Source: Phycisphaerales bacterium
GTDB taxonomy: Bacteria > Planctomycetota > Phycisphaerae > Phycisphaerales > UBA1924
NCBI GenBank assembly: GCA_029212425.1
Contig: JARGNC010000105.1
Span: 1-9,050 of the forward strand
Reading direction: 5' to 3'
Length of the DNA: 9,050 nucleotides
Shown here: positions 1 to 6,455 of the stretch, piece by piece
Position numbering within the stretch: position 1 is the stretch's first letter
How the letters are laid out: every line of letters begins with the position of its first letter
Position numbers and translations under genes: made by a program
The notes under the pieces: generated by a model
Database searches by the model: none
Told to the model about the DNA's origin: nothing
What the model saw: the letters and a program-made list of their open reading frames with translations, nothing else

Positions 1-179
1 TGGGAACCCCACCCAACGAAACCACCTCAACCCCAGTCGGGCTCAATCCAGTCCAAGAGTGATCCCAAGCGGTCGCCAAAGCATCCCCCAGCACGCACAA
101 TCGGTGTTCCATCGTCCGAGAATCTTGCGTTTACCAACCGGTATTGGCATCGAGATTCCGTCAAACCGATCTTATACTT

Positions 180-1154
180 GTGCGTGCATTTCAACTCATC
201 GAGAACCAGCCGGTCCTGACCGCTGACTACCCAGACCCAGTCCGATCTGTCGGCCAAGCGTTGGTGCGTCCGCTCTTTATCATGATCACCCCAGCGGATC
301 TGGGTGCGACACGCAACCCTGACACACAAGGCGTGCTGGGAAACCAGTTCGTCGGGATCGTGGAAGACTCAGACAGGAAAGACCTCATCGGTCAACGCGT
401 CGTCGCGGATGTCAACATCACCGATCCCGCATCCACCTTCGCGCAGCGTGGACTCGGACACCATGATCCAGAACGCAAAATCCTCGGACTCCGCAGTTTC
501 AACGGCTGTCTCTGCGAACGCTTCATGATCCCAGACCGAAACCTCGTCATCGTTCCAGACGAGATCGAAAGCGAGCGTGCGGTGTTTGCAGCACAGCTCG
601 CCGCCGCGATCCATGTATCGCGTGTGCAACGCGTTGAGGGCAAAACTTTCGTCACCGTTCTTGGAGGGGACCTCATGGCGCTCCTCTGCGCCCAGATCAT
701 GGGAACTCTCAACACCTCCGTCCGAATGATCACAGGACGATCTGACCGACTGGAACTGTGCGCCAAGTGGGGGGTGAAGCACCGGAACCTGGGTGAAGTC
801 GGACGACGAGCGGACCAAGACATTGTCATCAACACCATGTCCGAACCCGATTCGATCGCGACCTCGCTGCGGATGGTCCGTCCTCGCGGAGCACTGATCC
901 TGCAGAGCCATCCAACGATCGGGATCGAAGAACAAAGCATCGCGCACAACGATCTCTCCCTGATCATCGAACGCGAACTCCGCATCTACGGCTCACGCTG
1001 CGGTCAGATCAGCGACGGACTCGATGCGCTCCAATCTGGACGCGTGGACCTGTCAGGTTTAGTCACCAAACGCGTCCACTTCAACGATGTCATGACCGGC
1101 ATGCGCGCATCAATCGAACCACAACACATCGGCGTGCTCGTTCAAATGGACTGA
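180..1154 (+). CDS. Zinc-less MDR (alcohol dehydrogenase-like) family protein, possible pseudoenzyme
   Basis: This 324-residue protein has the layout of a medium-chain zinc-dependent dehydrogenase. It has an N-terminal catalytic-type domain (about 1-140) with DYPDP near residue 16, GQRVVADVNI at 71-80, RGLGHH at 90-95 and LAAA at 140-143, followed by a Rossmann-type domain. The enzymatic residues are gone. By my alignment from memory of the family, the catalytic Cys is Thr37, the Gly-His-Glu zinc motif is Gly-Asn-Gln (54-56), and the Glu before LAAA is Ala138. The four structural-zinc Cys positions are Asp82, Ser85, Ala88 and Asp96. The GxGxxG loop reads GGDLMA (162-167). The frame is intact, so the gene is not an obvious pseudogene. 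I chose GTG 180 because family members begin with a similar M-R-A segment; TTG 144 would add 12 residues. Neither start has a Shine-Dalgarno sequence. Fold assignment is fairly firm; substrate and activity are unknown. Confidence 0.75.
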   Translation: MRAFQLIENQPVLTADYPDPVRSVGQALVRPLFIMITPADLGATRNPDTQGVLGNQFVGIVEDSDRKDLIGQRVVADVNITDPASTFAQRGLGHHDPERKILGLRSFNGCLCERFMIPDRNLVIVPDEIESERAVFAAQLAAAIHVSRVQRVEGKTFVTVLGGDLMALLCAQIMGTLNTSVRMITGRSDRLELCAKWGVKHRNLGEVGRRADQDIVINTMSEPDSIATSLRMVRPRGALILQSHPTIGIEEQSIAHNDLSLIIERELRIYGSRCGQISDGLDALQSGRVDLSGLVTKRVHFNDVMTGMRASIEPQHIGVLVQMD

Positions 1155-1169
1155 ACTCAGCAACGCAGA

Positions 1170-1754
1170 TCAAGGCATCGCAGGAACAGCGGATGCAACA
1201 TCAGGCCACATCGCCGCGAAAATCCCAGCGGTGATGAGCGCGAAGATCACGCCGTCAATAAAGCTGGTGATGATGAAGCGTGTTGGTTTACCGAGGAAGA
1301 AGTCTCCCGCGAACGATCCCATGCAGAATCCAAGAATCGATGCGGTCCCAACGACTCGGAACACATCCATGTACTCCGCACCGGGAGCGAGACCGATCCC
1401 AGCGAGGTACCCCGCCATCGCGGTAATCACAAGATATGAAATGAAGCACTTCACAAGGTTCATCATGAAGTTCGGCGGCGAACCCATCACCGTAATCATC
1501 CCCCAAGGACCCGCCTTCCATCGTTCCATGTACGCTTCAGACTTGTAATCCTTTGCATCCGCACAGTTGGGATACATGTACAACCCCGGTTCAATATTCA
1601 AAGGCTTGATCGCGCTGGTGAACGCGTCCTCGTTTGGAATGAACTTGATGTCAGGTTTATGAATCGGTAGCGCCATCCAGATGATCGAGCTGGCAACAAA
1701 GACCGCAACCGCTGAGATGAGAATCGGCATCCAAAGTTCTGCAAGACCAACCAT
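1170..1754 (-). CDS. Four-helix inner-membrane protein of unknown function
   Basis: I do not recognise a named family, though it resembles conserved hypothetical membrane proteins seen in Planctomycetota and some other phyla. The 194 residues show hydrophobic helices at about 9-29, 101-122, 131-152 and 160-183. Between helices 1 and 2 lies a polar stretch of about 70 residues with PNEDAF (40-45), a PGLYMYPNC motif (56-64) and GPWGMITV (82-89). Helix 3 is preceded by PGAEYMDVFR and helix 4 by GKPTRF. No catalytic motif is evident. ATG 1754 is preferred over GTG 1763 because AAAGGTGG lies 5 bases upstream of it and overlaps the GTG. The gene has its own extended -10 promoter and is transcribed alone, toward the dehydrogenase-like gene. 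Role unknown. Confidence 0.8.
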   Translation of the reverse strand: MVGLAELWMPILISAVAVFVASSIIWMALPIHKPDIKFIPNEDAFTSAIKPLNIEPGLYMYPNCADAKDYKSEAYMERWKAGPWGMITVMGSPPNFMMNLVKCFISYLVITAMAGYLAGIGLAPGAEYMDVFRVVGTASILGFCMGSFAGDFFLGKPTRFIITSFIDGVIFALITAGIFAAMWPDVASAVPAMP

Positions 1755-1793
1755 GCTGTCCACCTTTCGTTGTAGGAGTTGTGTGCTCGCTCC

Positions 1794-1824
1794 AGTATAC
1801 CAAAAGTCCTGAGATTCTGGTCAA
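1794..1824 (-). promoter_or_regulatory. Extended -10 promoter of the membrane-protein gene
   Basis: On the minus strand TGGTATACT (1802-1794) matches an extended -10 element (TGn plus a TATAAT-like hexamer). TTGACC (1824-1819) is a good -35 match, although the 19-base spacer is longer than ideal; an extended -10 can tolerate this. Transcription would begin about 35 bases before the ATG at 1754. The -35 box lies only 5 bases past the T-run of the clpP terminator, so terminator and promoter are packed together. Predicted from sequence only. Confidence 0.55.
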
Positions 1825-1829
1825 CCAAG

Positions 1830-1852
1830 AAAAAACCCGGTCAGCGACCGGG
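1830..1852 (-). terminator. Intrinsic terminator of the clpP operon
   Basis: Read on the minus strand, a perfect 7-bp GC-rich stem (CCCGGTC / GACCGGG) with a 3-base GCT loop is followed at once by six T residues. It begins 28 bases after the stop codon of the second clpP gene. This is the textbook form of a Rho-independent terminator. In the plus direction the hairpin is followed by GCTTTCG, which is not a convincing U-tract, so it probably works in one direction. Confidence 0.9.
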
Positions 1853-1880
1853 CTTTCGATGATTTGGATTTGGTTGAAAA

Positions 1881-2498
1881 TCAGCCCTCGTTGACCGGCA
1901 TCGATTCGAGAACCTCGTCGATCAAGCCGTATTCGACCATTTCTTGGTCGTCGAGCCAGAGGTTGCGATCGCAGTCCTTGTGGATCTTCTCTTGATCCTG
2001 ACCCGTTGCGTTCGCGTAGATCGCGTACAAGCGGTCGCGCAGACGCAGCATCTCTTTCGCTTCGATCTCGAGATCGGTCGCTTGCCCTTCCATGATCCCG
2101 GAGATCAACGGCTGGTGCATCAGATTGCGAGCGTTCTTGAGCGCGTAGCGTTTGCCCTTCGCGCCGGAGGAAGCGATGACCGAACCCATCGAAGCCGCCT
2201 GCCCCATGATGTAGGTGCACACATCGGGCTTCACAAAGTTCATCGTGTCCACGATGCTCAGCCCCGCGGTGACCGAACCACCAGGGGAGTTGACATACAT
2301 ATAGATATCCGCGGTTGGATCTTCGTTTGCAAGGAAAAGCAGCTGCGCGACGACGAGGTTCGCCATGTCATCCATGACTCCGCCGGTCACAAAGACGATG
2401 CGGTCTTTGAGCAGCCGAGAGAAGATGTCGTACGAGCGTTCGCCTCGACCGGATTGTTCGATGACGATGGGGACCAGATGGGCGCTTGGGTTGGACAT
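1881..2498 (-). CDS. clpP: ATP-dependent Clp protease proteolytic subunit (canonical copy)
   Basis: This is a serine peptidase that forms a tetradecameric chamber and degrades proteins fed by a Clp ATPase such as ClpX or ClpA/C in the cytoplasm. The 205-residue length is typical. The N-terminal LVPIVIEQSGRGERSYDI segment (8-25) is the standard axial-loop region. NSPGG lies at 70-74 and the nucleophile motif GQAASMGS at 99-106, with Ser103, His128 (MHQP) and Asp177 completing the triad. The Ser-His and His-Asp spacings (25 and 49) equal those of the E. coli enzyme. AGGTGA lies 7 bases before the ATG. The gene is second in a two-gene operon, 47 bases after the divergent paralogue, and is followed by a strong terminator. 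It is probably the housekeeping subunit. No ClpX or trigger-factor gene is in the window. Confidence 0.97.
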   Translation of the reverse strand: MSNPSAHLVPIVIEQSGRGERSYDIFSRLLKDRIVFVTGGVMDDMANLVVAQLLFLANEDPTADIYMYVNSPGGSVTAGLSIVDTMNFVKPDVCTYIMGQAASMGSVIASSGAKGKRYALKNARNLMHQPLISGIMEGQATDLEIEAKEMLRLRDRLYAIYANATGQDQEKIHKDCDRNLWLDDQEMVEYGLIDEVLESMPVNEG

Positions 2499-2545
2499 AT
2501 GTGTTTCACCTGTCTTGGTGTTGGGGTCTCAATGAATGATCGGAA

Positions 2546-3145
2546 TTAGCTGCCGGAGATCGCGTTCAAGTCCTTCGGCGGTTCGACAAGAACCTCGTCG
2601 ACCAAGCCGTATTCTTTCGCTTCCTGAGCATCGAAGTACTTGTCGCGTTCGGAATCCTCGCGGACGCGCTCCTTCGACTGACCGCTGTTTTCTGCGAGGA
2701 TGTCGATCATGGTCTGCTTGGACTTGATGATCTGCTCAGCTTGCAAGCGGATGTCTTCCGCTTGACCAGTGATCCCGCCGTATGGCTGGTGGATCATCAC
2801 CTTCGCGTGAGGGAGAATAAACCGACGACCCTTCGTGCCTGCAGTGAGCAGGACCGAGCCTCCTGAATATGCTCGCCCGATGCAGTAGGTTGCGATCGGT
2901 GAACTCAGGAACCGCATCGTGTCGTACAACGCGAGCGTGTCGTCAACCGCCCCACCTGGGGAGTTGATGTAAAAGTTGATTTCCTGGTTTCGGCGTTGGT
3001 TTTCCAGATACAGCATCTGCATCATGACGCGCGAAGCCGAGGCTTGATTGATTTCACCGATGAGGAACACGATCCGGTTTTCGAGCAAGAGCTCGTCGAT
3101 CGACATCTCACGGGTCCGTTGATAACTTACTGAAGCTGAGGCCAT
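2546..3145 (-). CDS. clpP: Divergent ClpP paralogue, first gene of the tandem clpP operon
   Basis: This 199-residue ClpP-family subunit keeps the full triad: Ser94 in GRAYSGGS, His119 in IHQP and Asp168 in the SERDKYF segment, with the same 25/49 spacing as canonical ClpP. NSPGG lies at 61-65. It differs from the second copy in two ways. The N-terminus lacks the usual VPIVIEQ...GER axial-loop motif and starts with ASASVSYQRTREMSIDELLLENR. The nucleophile loop is GRAYSGGS instead of GQAASMGS, so the residue after Ser is Gly rather than Met. ATG 3145 is chosen because AGGGA lies 7 bases upstream; TTG 3169 would add 8 residues without that support. Co-transcription with the canonical copy suggests a mixed ClpP1-ClpP2 complex, as known from actinobacteria, Listeria and Chlamydia. 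That is inference here. Confidence 0.95.
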   Translation of the reverse strand: MASASVSYQRTREMSIDELLLENRIVFLIGEINQASASRVMMQMLYLENQRRNQEINFYINSPGGAVDDTLALYDTMRFLSSPIATYCIGRAYSGGSVLLTAGTKGRRFILPHAKVMIHQPYGGITGQAEDIRLQAEQIIKSKQTMIDILAENSGQSKERVREDSERDKYFDAQEAKEYGLVDEVLVEPPKDLNAISGS

Positions 3146-3462
3146 AAGTCGTTCCCTGACATGAGTCAAGAGTAAAAACAGGGAGGTCCGGCGGACCTTA
3201 TCAATACCCGACAGACCGGGCTGATTCCCGTATATCTATCGGAAATCGGCGGTCTGAGCATGATATTCGCTGCCCATTCCGTGCGAAAAACAAGTGTCGT
3301 CCCCTCGTTATTCCAGAACAACGCTCTCCGCGTCACCAAACCCCTCTTCCAGGTCCCAAATCCCCCCGATTCATTGCCAGCAAGTCAATAAGTCTCTACA
3401 GTTCCCGCCCTACGATCCGGTCTGTATGAATCAATGAATTTGCGATCCCTATATAGGTAGGG
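3146..3462. other. Divergent intergenic region between clpP and the metallophosphoesterase gene
   Basis: I see no credible coding frame or RNA gene here. It contains the clpP leader hairpin (3174-3198), a distant 7-bp inverted repeat (3212-3218 with 3250-3256) flanking an AT-rich TATATCTATC stretch, and the inverted repeat ahead of the metallophosphoesterase gene. On the minus strand TATCAT (3265-3260) could be a -10 box for clpP, but no convincing -35 lies at the right distance. Promoters for both directions must lie here, yet only the one near 3450 is suggestive. Confidence 0.5.
3174..3198 (-). promoter_or_regulatory. Palindromic hairpin plus T-run in the clpP leader
   Basis: Bases 3184-3198 form a perfect odd palindrome (AGGTCCG-G-CGGACCT). 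In clpP mRNA it can fold as a 6-bp stem with a 3-base loop. Reading toward clpP it is followed by CCCTG and then TTTTT (3178-3174), and the ATG comes about 40 bases after the palindrome. It could be an operator for a dimeric regulator or a weak attenuator. The 5-base gap between stem and T-run argues against a strong terminator. No CIRCE or CtsR site is seen. Confidence 0.4.
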
Positions 3463-3464
3463 AT
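3445..3464 (+). promoter_or_regulatory. Inverted repeat over a -10-like box, candidate operator
   Basis: ATCCCTA (3445-3451) and TAGGGAT (3458-3464) are perfect inverted 7-base arms around TATAGG. The centre also carries the 10-bp palindrome CCTATATAGG. TATATA at 3450-3455 resembles a -10 element, which would place the transcription start near 3462. No good -35 is seen. A repeat that covers a -10 box is a typical operator position. The right arm contains the alternative ATG at 3463. Confidence 0.4.
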
Positions 3465-3486
3465 GATAGAGAAAAGAGACGATCCC

Positions 3487-4266
3487 GTGCGAACCGCAGT
3501 CCTGAGTGATATCCATGGCAACGCCGTCGCGCTCAAAGCCGTGCTCGCCGACATCGAGAACCGAGAGATCGATCAGATCGTCTGTCTCGGAGACATCATC
3601 GGATACGGACCCGAACCCCTCGAATGCGTCGATCTCGTCCAAGAGAAATGCGCCTGGGCGCTCATGGGCAACCACGACTTCGCCGTCTTCTACGAACCCA
3701 CCAACTTCAACGCTCCAGCAGAATCCGCAGCGTACTGGACCCGCGACCAGTTCGACGCTGAACCAGATGAAGCCGCTCGCACGCGCCGTTTCGAGTTCCT
3801 CGGATCACTCAGGGTCAGAGCCGTCGAAGACCTGATGGGCAACGGCACCCAAATCCTCTCCGTCCACGCGTCCCCAAGACGACCAATCAACGAATACATC
3901 TTCCCAGAAGACGCGAGCGACGCGCCGGACAAACTCGAAGCGATCTTTGATCGTGTCGAGAACATCGCTCTTGTGGGACACACCCACCAGCCTGGTGTCT
4001 TCTCCAACGAGCCGGACTTCTACCCACCCTCCGAGATCGGGAACGATCCGGTCTTCCGATTCATCGAAGACGAGAAAGCGATCGTCAATGTCGGATCGGT
4101 CGGTCAACCCCGCGATCACGATCCGCGTGCGTGCTACACGATCATTTCACCCGGACAAGTCGAGTTTGTGCGTGTCGAGTACGACATCAAGCAGACCGCG
4201 GACAAAATCAAAGCAATCCCACAACTCCACGATTGGCTCGGCGACCGTCTCTTTGAAGGCCGCTGA
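3487..4266 (+). CDS. Calcineurin-like metallophosphoesterase
   Basis: This 259-residue protein shows the complete dinuclear-metal phosphoesterase signature: DIHGN (8-12), GDIIGYGP (35-42), GNHD (61-64), HASPR (127-131) and GHTHQP (164-169). A late NVGSVGQPRDHDPRA block is typical of the YfcE/MJ0936-like branch. Predicted metal ligands are Asp8, His10, Asp36, Asn62, His127, His165 and His167. There is no signal peptide, so it is probably cytoplasmic. Family members hydrolyse phosphomonoesters or diesters; the physiological substrate cannot be read from sequence. GTG 3487 is chosen because the family normally starts a few residues before the first motif and a purine-rich GAGAAAAGAGA lies upstream. 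ATG 3463 would add 8 residues but sits inside an inverted repeat without a properly spaced ribosome site. It lies 65 bases upstream of yidC and may be co-transcribed with it. Confidence 0.92.
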   Translation: MRTAVLSDIHGNAVALKAVLADIENREIDQIVCLGDIIGYGPEPLECVDLVQEKCAWALMGNHDFAVFYEPTNFNAPAESAAYWTRDQFDAEPDEAARTRRFEFLGSLRVRAVEDLMGNGTQILSVHASPRRPINEYIFPEDASDAPDKLEAIFDRVENIALVGHTHQPGVFSNEPDFYPPSEIGNDPVFRFIEDEKAIVNVGSVGQPRDHDPRACYTIISPGQVEFVRVEYDIKQTADKIKAIPQLHDWLGDRLFEGR

Positions 4267-4331
4267 ATCACCGTCCATTCCATCCCAAGAATCCTCGGCT
4301 TGCACAAAGTCTGAGTACAGCGAGACAGCAG

Positions 4332-6449
4332 TTGCGCCATTCCACACTCTCAATCTTGTTTCTTTCCGCCCTGATTGCACTGGTCAGCCCATCGCACGCG
4401 ATGCAGGATGATCCAGCATCACAAGCGACCGACCAACCCACCAGTCAACCGACCGACCAGCCGACTCTTCAAGCCGATCCACAAACGCCGATCGAAACAA
4501 GCACCGCGCAATACTCAGCCCTGCCTGTCTCAAGCGATGAAGCATGGCAGCCCCTCATCGACAGTCATGGCGAGATCGAGATCATCTTCAGCAAACTCGG
4601 TGCAGGGATCGAAGAACTCATCCTCCTCGATGAGTTCGAGACCGTCGCACTGGTCGAGAACATCCGACTCCAGCAACGCGTCGAGAACAGCAACAACTTC
4701 TCCGCAGTCCCCTTCTCGCTCGCGTGGATCAAAATCGACGATCAAGATGTCGACATCTCCGGATCAAGACAGAATGTCTGGTCGCAGCTGAGTCCAGGCG
4801 TGTTTGAAACAACCGTCGTTGATGCACAGGGGACACCGGTCGCGAAGGTCACACGCCGATACAAGATGCGCGAAACCGCACACGCGTTCACCATCACGCA
4901 ATCCATCGAAAACCTGTCATCCGAGACACACACCTTCCGCTTCCTCCCAACCGCGATGGTGGACATGCCCAAAGCGAAGAACGGCTACGCAGGAGATCGC
5001 CGAAGAGTCCGCTACGGAACCCTCCGCTCACCAGAACAACAGGGCAGCTCCATCAAAGTCAATGTCGATGAAAAGCTCGCAAACCGAAGCAAACTCCTCG
5101 GCTCAAAGATCAAAGACGCGAACGGCAACAAGCACTCCGAAGAGGCCAAAGTCGTTTGGCCAACCGAATCGACCATCGAAAAGGGATCCCGTCTGAGCTG
5201 GATCGCGTTTTCGGATCGGTACTTCTCCGTTGTACTCCACCCGATGCTCGATCCGATGAGCGCCGATCCTGATGACCGCCTCCTCGGATCATCCGTTGAA
5301 TCCGTCAGCCGAATGCTCCTGAGCACCTACGACACGGCGCCCGACACCACCATGCTCCTCGGGACCATCAGCCCAGAGTTCACCGTCGCGCCCGGCGATA
5401 CCGCAACAATCACCAACGGCGTCTACGCCGGTCCTCGCACAAAGCCCGTCTTCGCCGCTGATCCAATCCTCGCTGCGTTGAACCTCCCGGACATGGTTGT
5501 GTACAACATCGGCGGATTCTGTGCCGCGTGTACCTTTGATTGGTTGACCAATATTCTGATCGCCGTCCTCCGCATATTCCATTCCATCTCAGGCGACTGG
5601 GCCGTGTCGATTCTTCTGCTCGTGGTGCTCGTCCGTTCGTGCCTCCACCCGATCACTCGCTGGTCGCAGATCCGCATGCAACGCTTCGGTGTCCAGATGC
5701 AATCCATGGCACCAAAGCAAAAAGCACTCCGCGAGAAGTACAAGAACGATCCGAAGCGGATGCAGCAAGAAATGTCCAAACTCTGGCGCGAAGAAGGCAT
5801 CTCCCCGCTTGGGATGCTCGGATGTCTCCCGATGATGCTCCAGTCACCAGTCTGGATCGCGCTCTACGCAACACTCTTCTTCGCCGTCGAACTCAAGCAC
5901 GAGCCCGCGTTCTACGGCATCTTCCAGACCCTCTCCGGAGGATCATGGATGTTCCTCTCCGATCTCTCCAGTGCCGACGGCGCAATCCCGCTCCCAAGCG
6001 CCATGCACTTCTCATTCCCGCTCTGGGGGAATGTCTCCTCGATCAACATCCTCCCGCTCCTGCTGGGTGTCGTCTTCTTCGCACACCAGAAATACCTCAC
6101 CCCTCCAACACAAGCGACCCTGACCCCAGAACAAGAGTCCCAACAGAAGATGATGAAGGTCATGATGGTCGTCATGTTCCCAGTGATGATGTACACCGCT
6201 CCATCAGGTCTCGCGCTCTACTTCCTCACCAACTCAACAATGGGGATCATCGAGAACAAGTGGATCCGCGCCCATATGAAGAAGCACGGCATGCTCGAGA
6301 TCGAGAACATTCGCGCCGAGAAAGCGAAAAAAGGACCGGGATTCATGCAGCGTATGAACGAAGCCGCGGAAGCGAAAAAGCAGCTGATGGAAAAAGGCCC
6401 ACAAGCGCCAAACCCTGCATCGCGTCGCAACCAAGGCAAGCACAAGTAA
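4332..6449 (+). CDS. yidC: Membrane protein insertase YidC
   Basis: This 705-residue protein is of the long Gram-negative type. It inserts and folds inner-membrane proteins, alone or with SecYEG. A hydrophobic N-terminus (about 6-20) ends in SHA-M, resembling a signal-peptidase site. A Thr/Gln/Pro linker (about 28-60) and the large periplasmic P1 domain (about 70-380) follow. The conserved insertase core (about 400-645) has helices near 403-417, 422-438, 495-520, 570-586 and 608-640. Arg435 in the VLVR context matches the essential groove arginine. The core also contains the QMQSMAPKQKALREKYKNDP coiled-coil loop and the SPLGMLGCLPMMLQSPVWIALY segment. A basic tail (646-705, ending RRNQGKHK) probably contacts the ribosome. 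The start is TTG 4332, the only plausible start that keeps the hydrophobic N-terminus; the Shine-Dalgarno is weak. mnmE begins 6 bases after the stop, so the two are co-transcribed. Confidence 0.96.
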   Translation: MRHSTLSILFLSALIALVSPSHAMQDDPASQATDQPTSQPTDQPTLQADPQTPIETSTAQYSALPVSSDEAWQPLIDSHGEIEIIFSKLGAGIEELILLDEFETVALVENIRLQQRVENSNNFSAVPFSLAWIKIDDQDVDISGSRQNVWSQLSPGVFETTVVDAQGTPVAKVTRRYKMRETAHAFTITQSIENLSSETHTFRFLPTAMVDMPKAKNGYAGDRRRVRYGTLRSPEQQGSSIKVNVDEKLANRSKLLGSKIKDANGNKHSEEAKVVWPTESTIEKGSRLSWIAFSDRYFSVVLHPMLDPMSADPDDRLLGSSVESVSRMLLSTYDTAPDTTMLLGTISPEFTVAPGDTATITNGVYAGPRTKPVFAADPILAALNLPDMVVYNIGGFCAACTFDWLTNILIAVLRIFHSISGDWAVSILLLVVLVRSCLHPITRWSQIRMQRFGVQMQSMAPKQKALREKYKNDPKRMQQEMSKLWREEGISPLGMLGCLPMMLQSPVWIALYATLFFAVELKHEPAFYGIFQTLSGGSWMFLSDLSSADGAIPLPSAMHFSFPLWGNVSSINILPLLLGVVFFAHQKYLTPPTQATLTPEQESQQKMMKVMMVVMFPVMMYTAPSGLALYFLTNSTMGIIENKWIRAHMKKHGMLEIENIRAEKAKKGPGFMQRMNEAAEAKKQLMEKGPQAPNPASRRNQGKHK
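4425..4475 (+). repeat. Degenerate GACC-rich repeat coding a Thr-x-Gln-Pro linker
   Basis: A short run of four-base GACC/AACC/CACC-like units encodes TDQPTSQPTDQPTLQ (YidC residues 33-47), with TxQP as the unit. The repeat is degenerate and lies between the N-terminal hydrophobic segment and the P1 domain, where length change would be tolerated. A simple linker is the likeliest reading. Confidence 0.55.
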
Positions 6450-6455
6450 CCCACC

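Noticed and set aside
3..62. Possible C-terminal end of an upstream plus-strand gene (frame 3, ending at TGA 60-62)
   Set aside because: Only 19 codons are visible, low in complexity and without a recognisable motif; other frames are also open here.
150..178. TCGAGA and TATACT at 17-base spacing, promoter-like
   Set aside because: The start point would fall after GTG 180, leaving no usable start for the gene, so it is probably coincidence.
27..329. Minus-strand 100-codon frame over the start of the dehydrogenase-like gene
   Set aside because: It has no family resemblance and overlaps the N-terminus of a gene with clear family features.
369..985. Two overlapping minus-strand frames of about 195 codons inside the dehydrogenase-like gene
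   Set aside because: Antisense shadows of a gene with a recognisable fold; no motifs in their translations.
3212..3256. CAGACCG / CGGTCTG inverted repeat with a 31-base spacer as a structured RNA or attachment site
   Set aside because: Arms of 7 bp this far apart are expected by chance, and nothing else supports an RNA or integration site.
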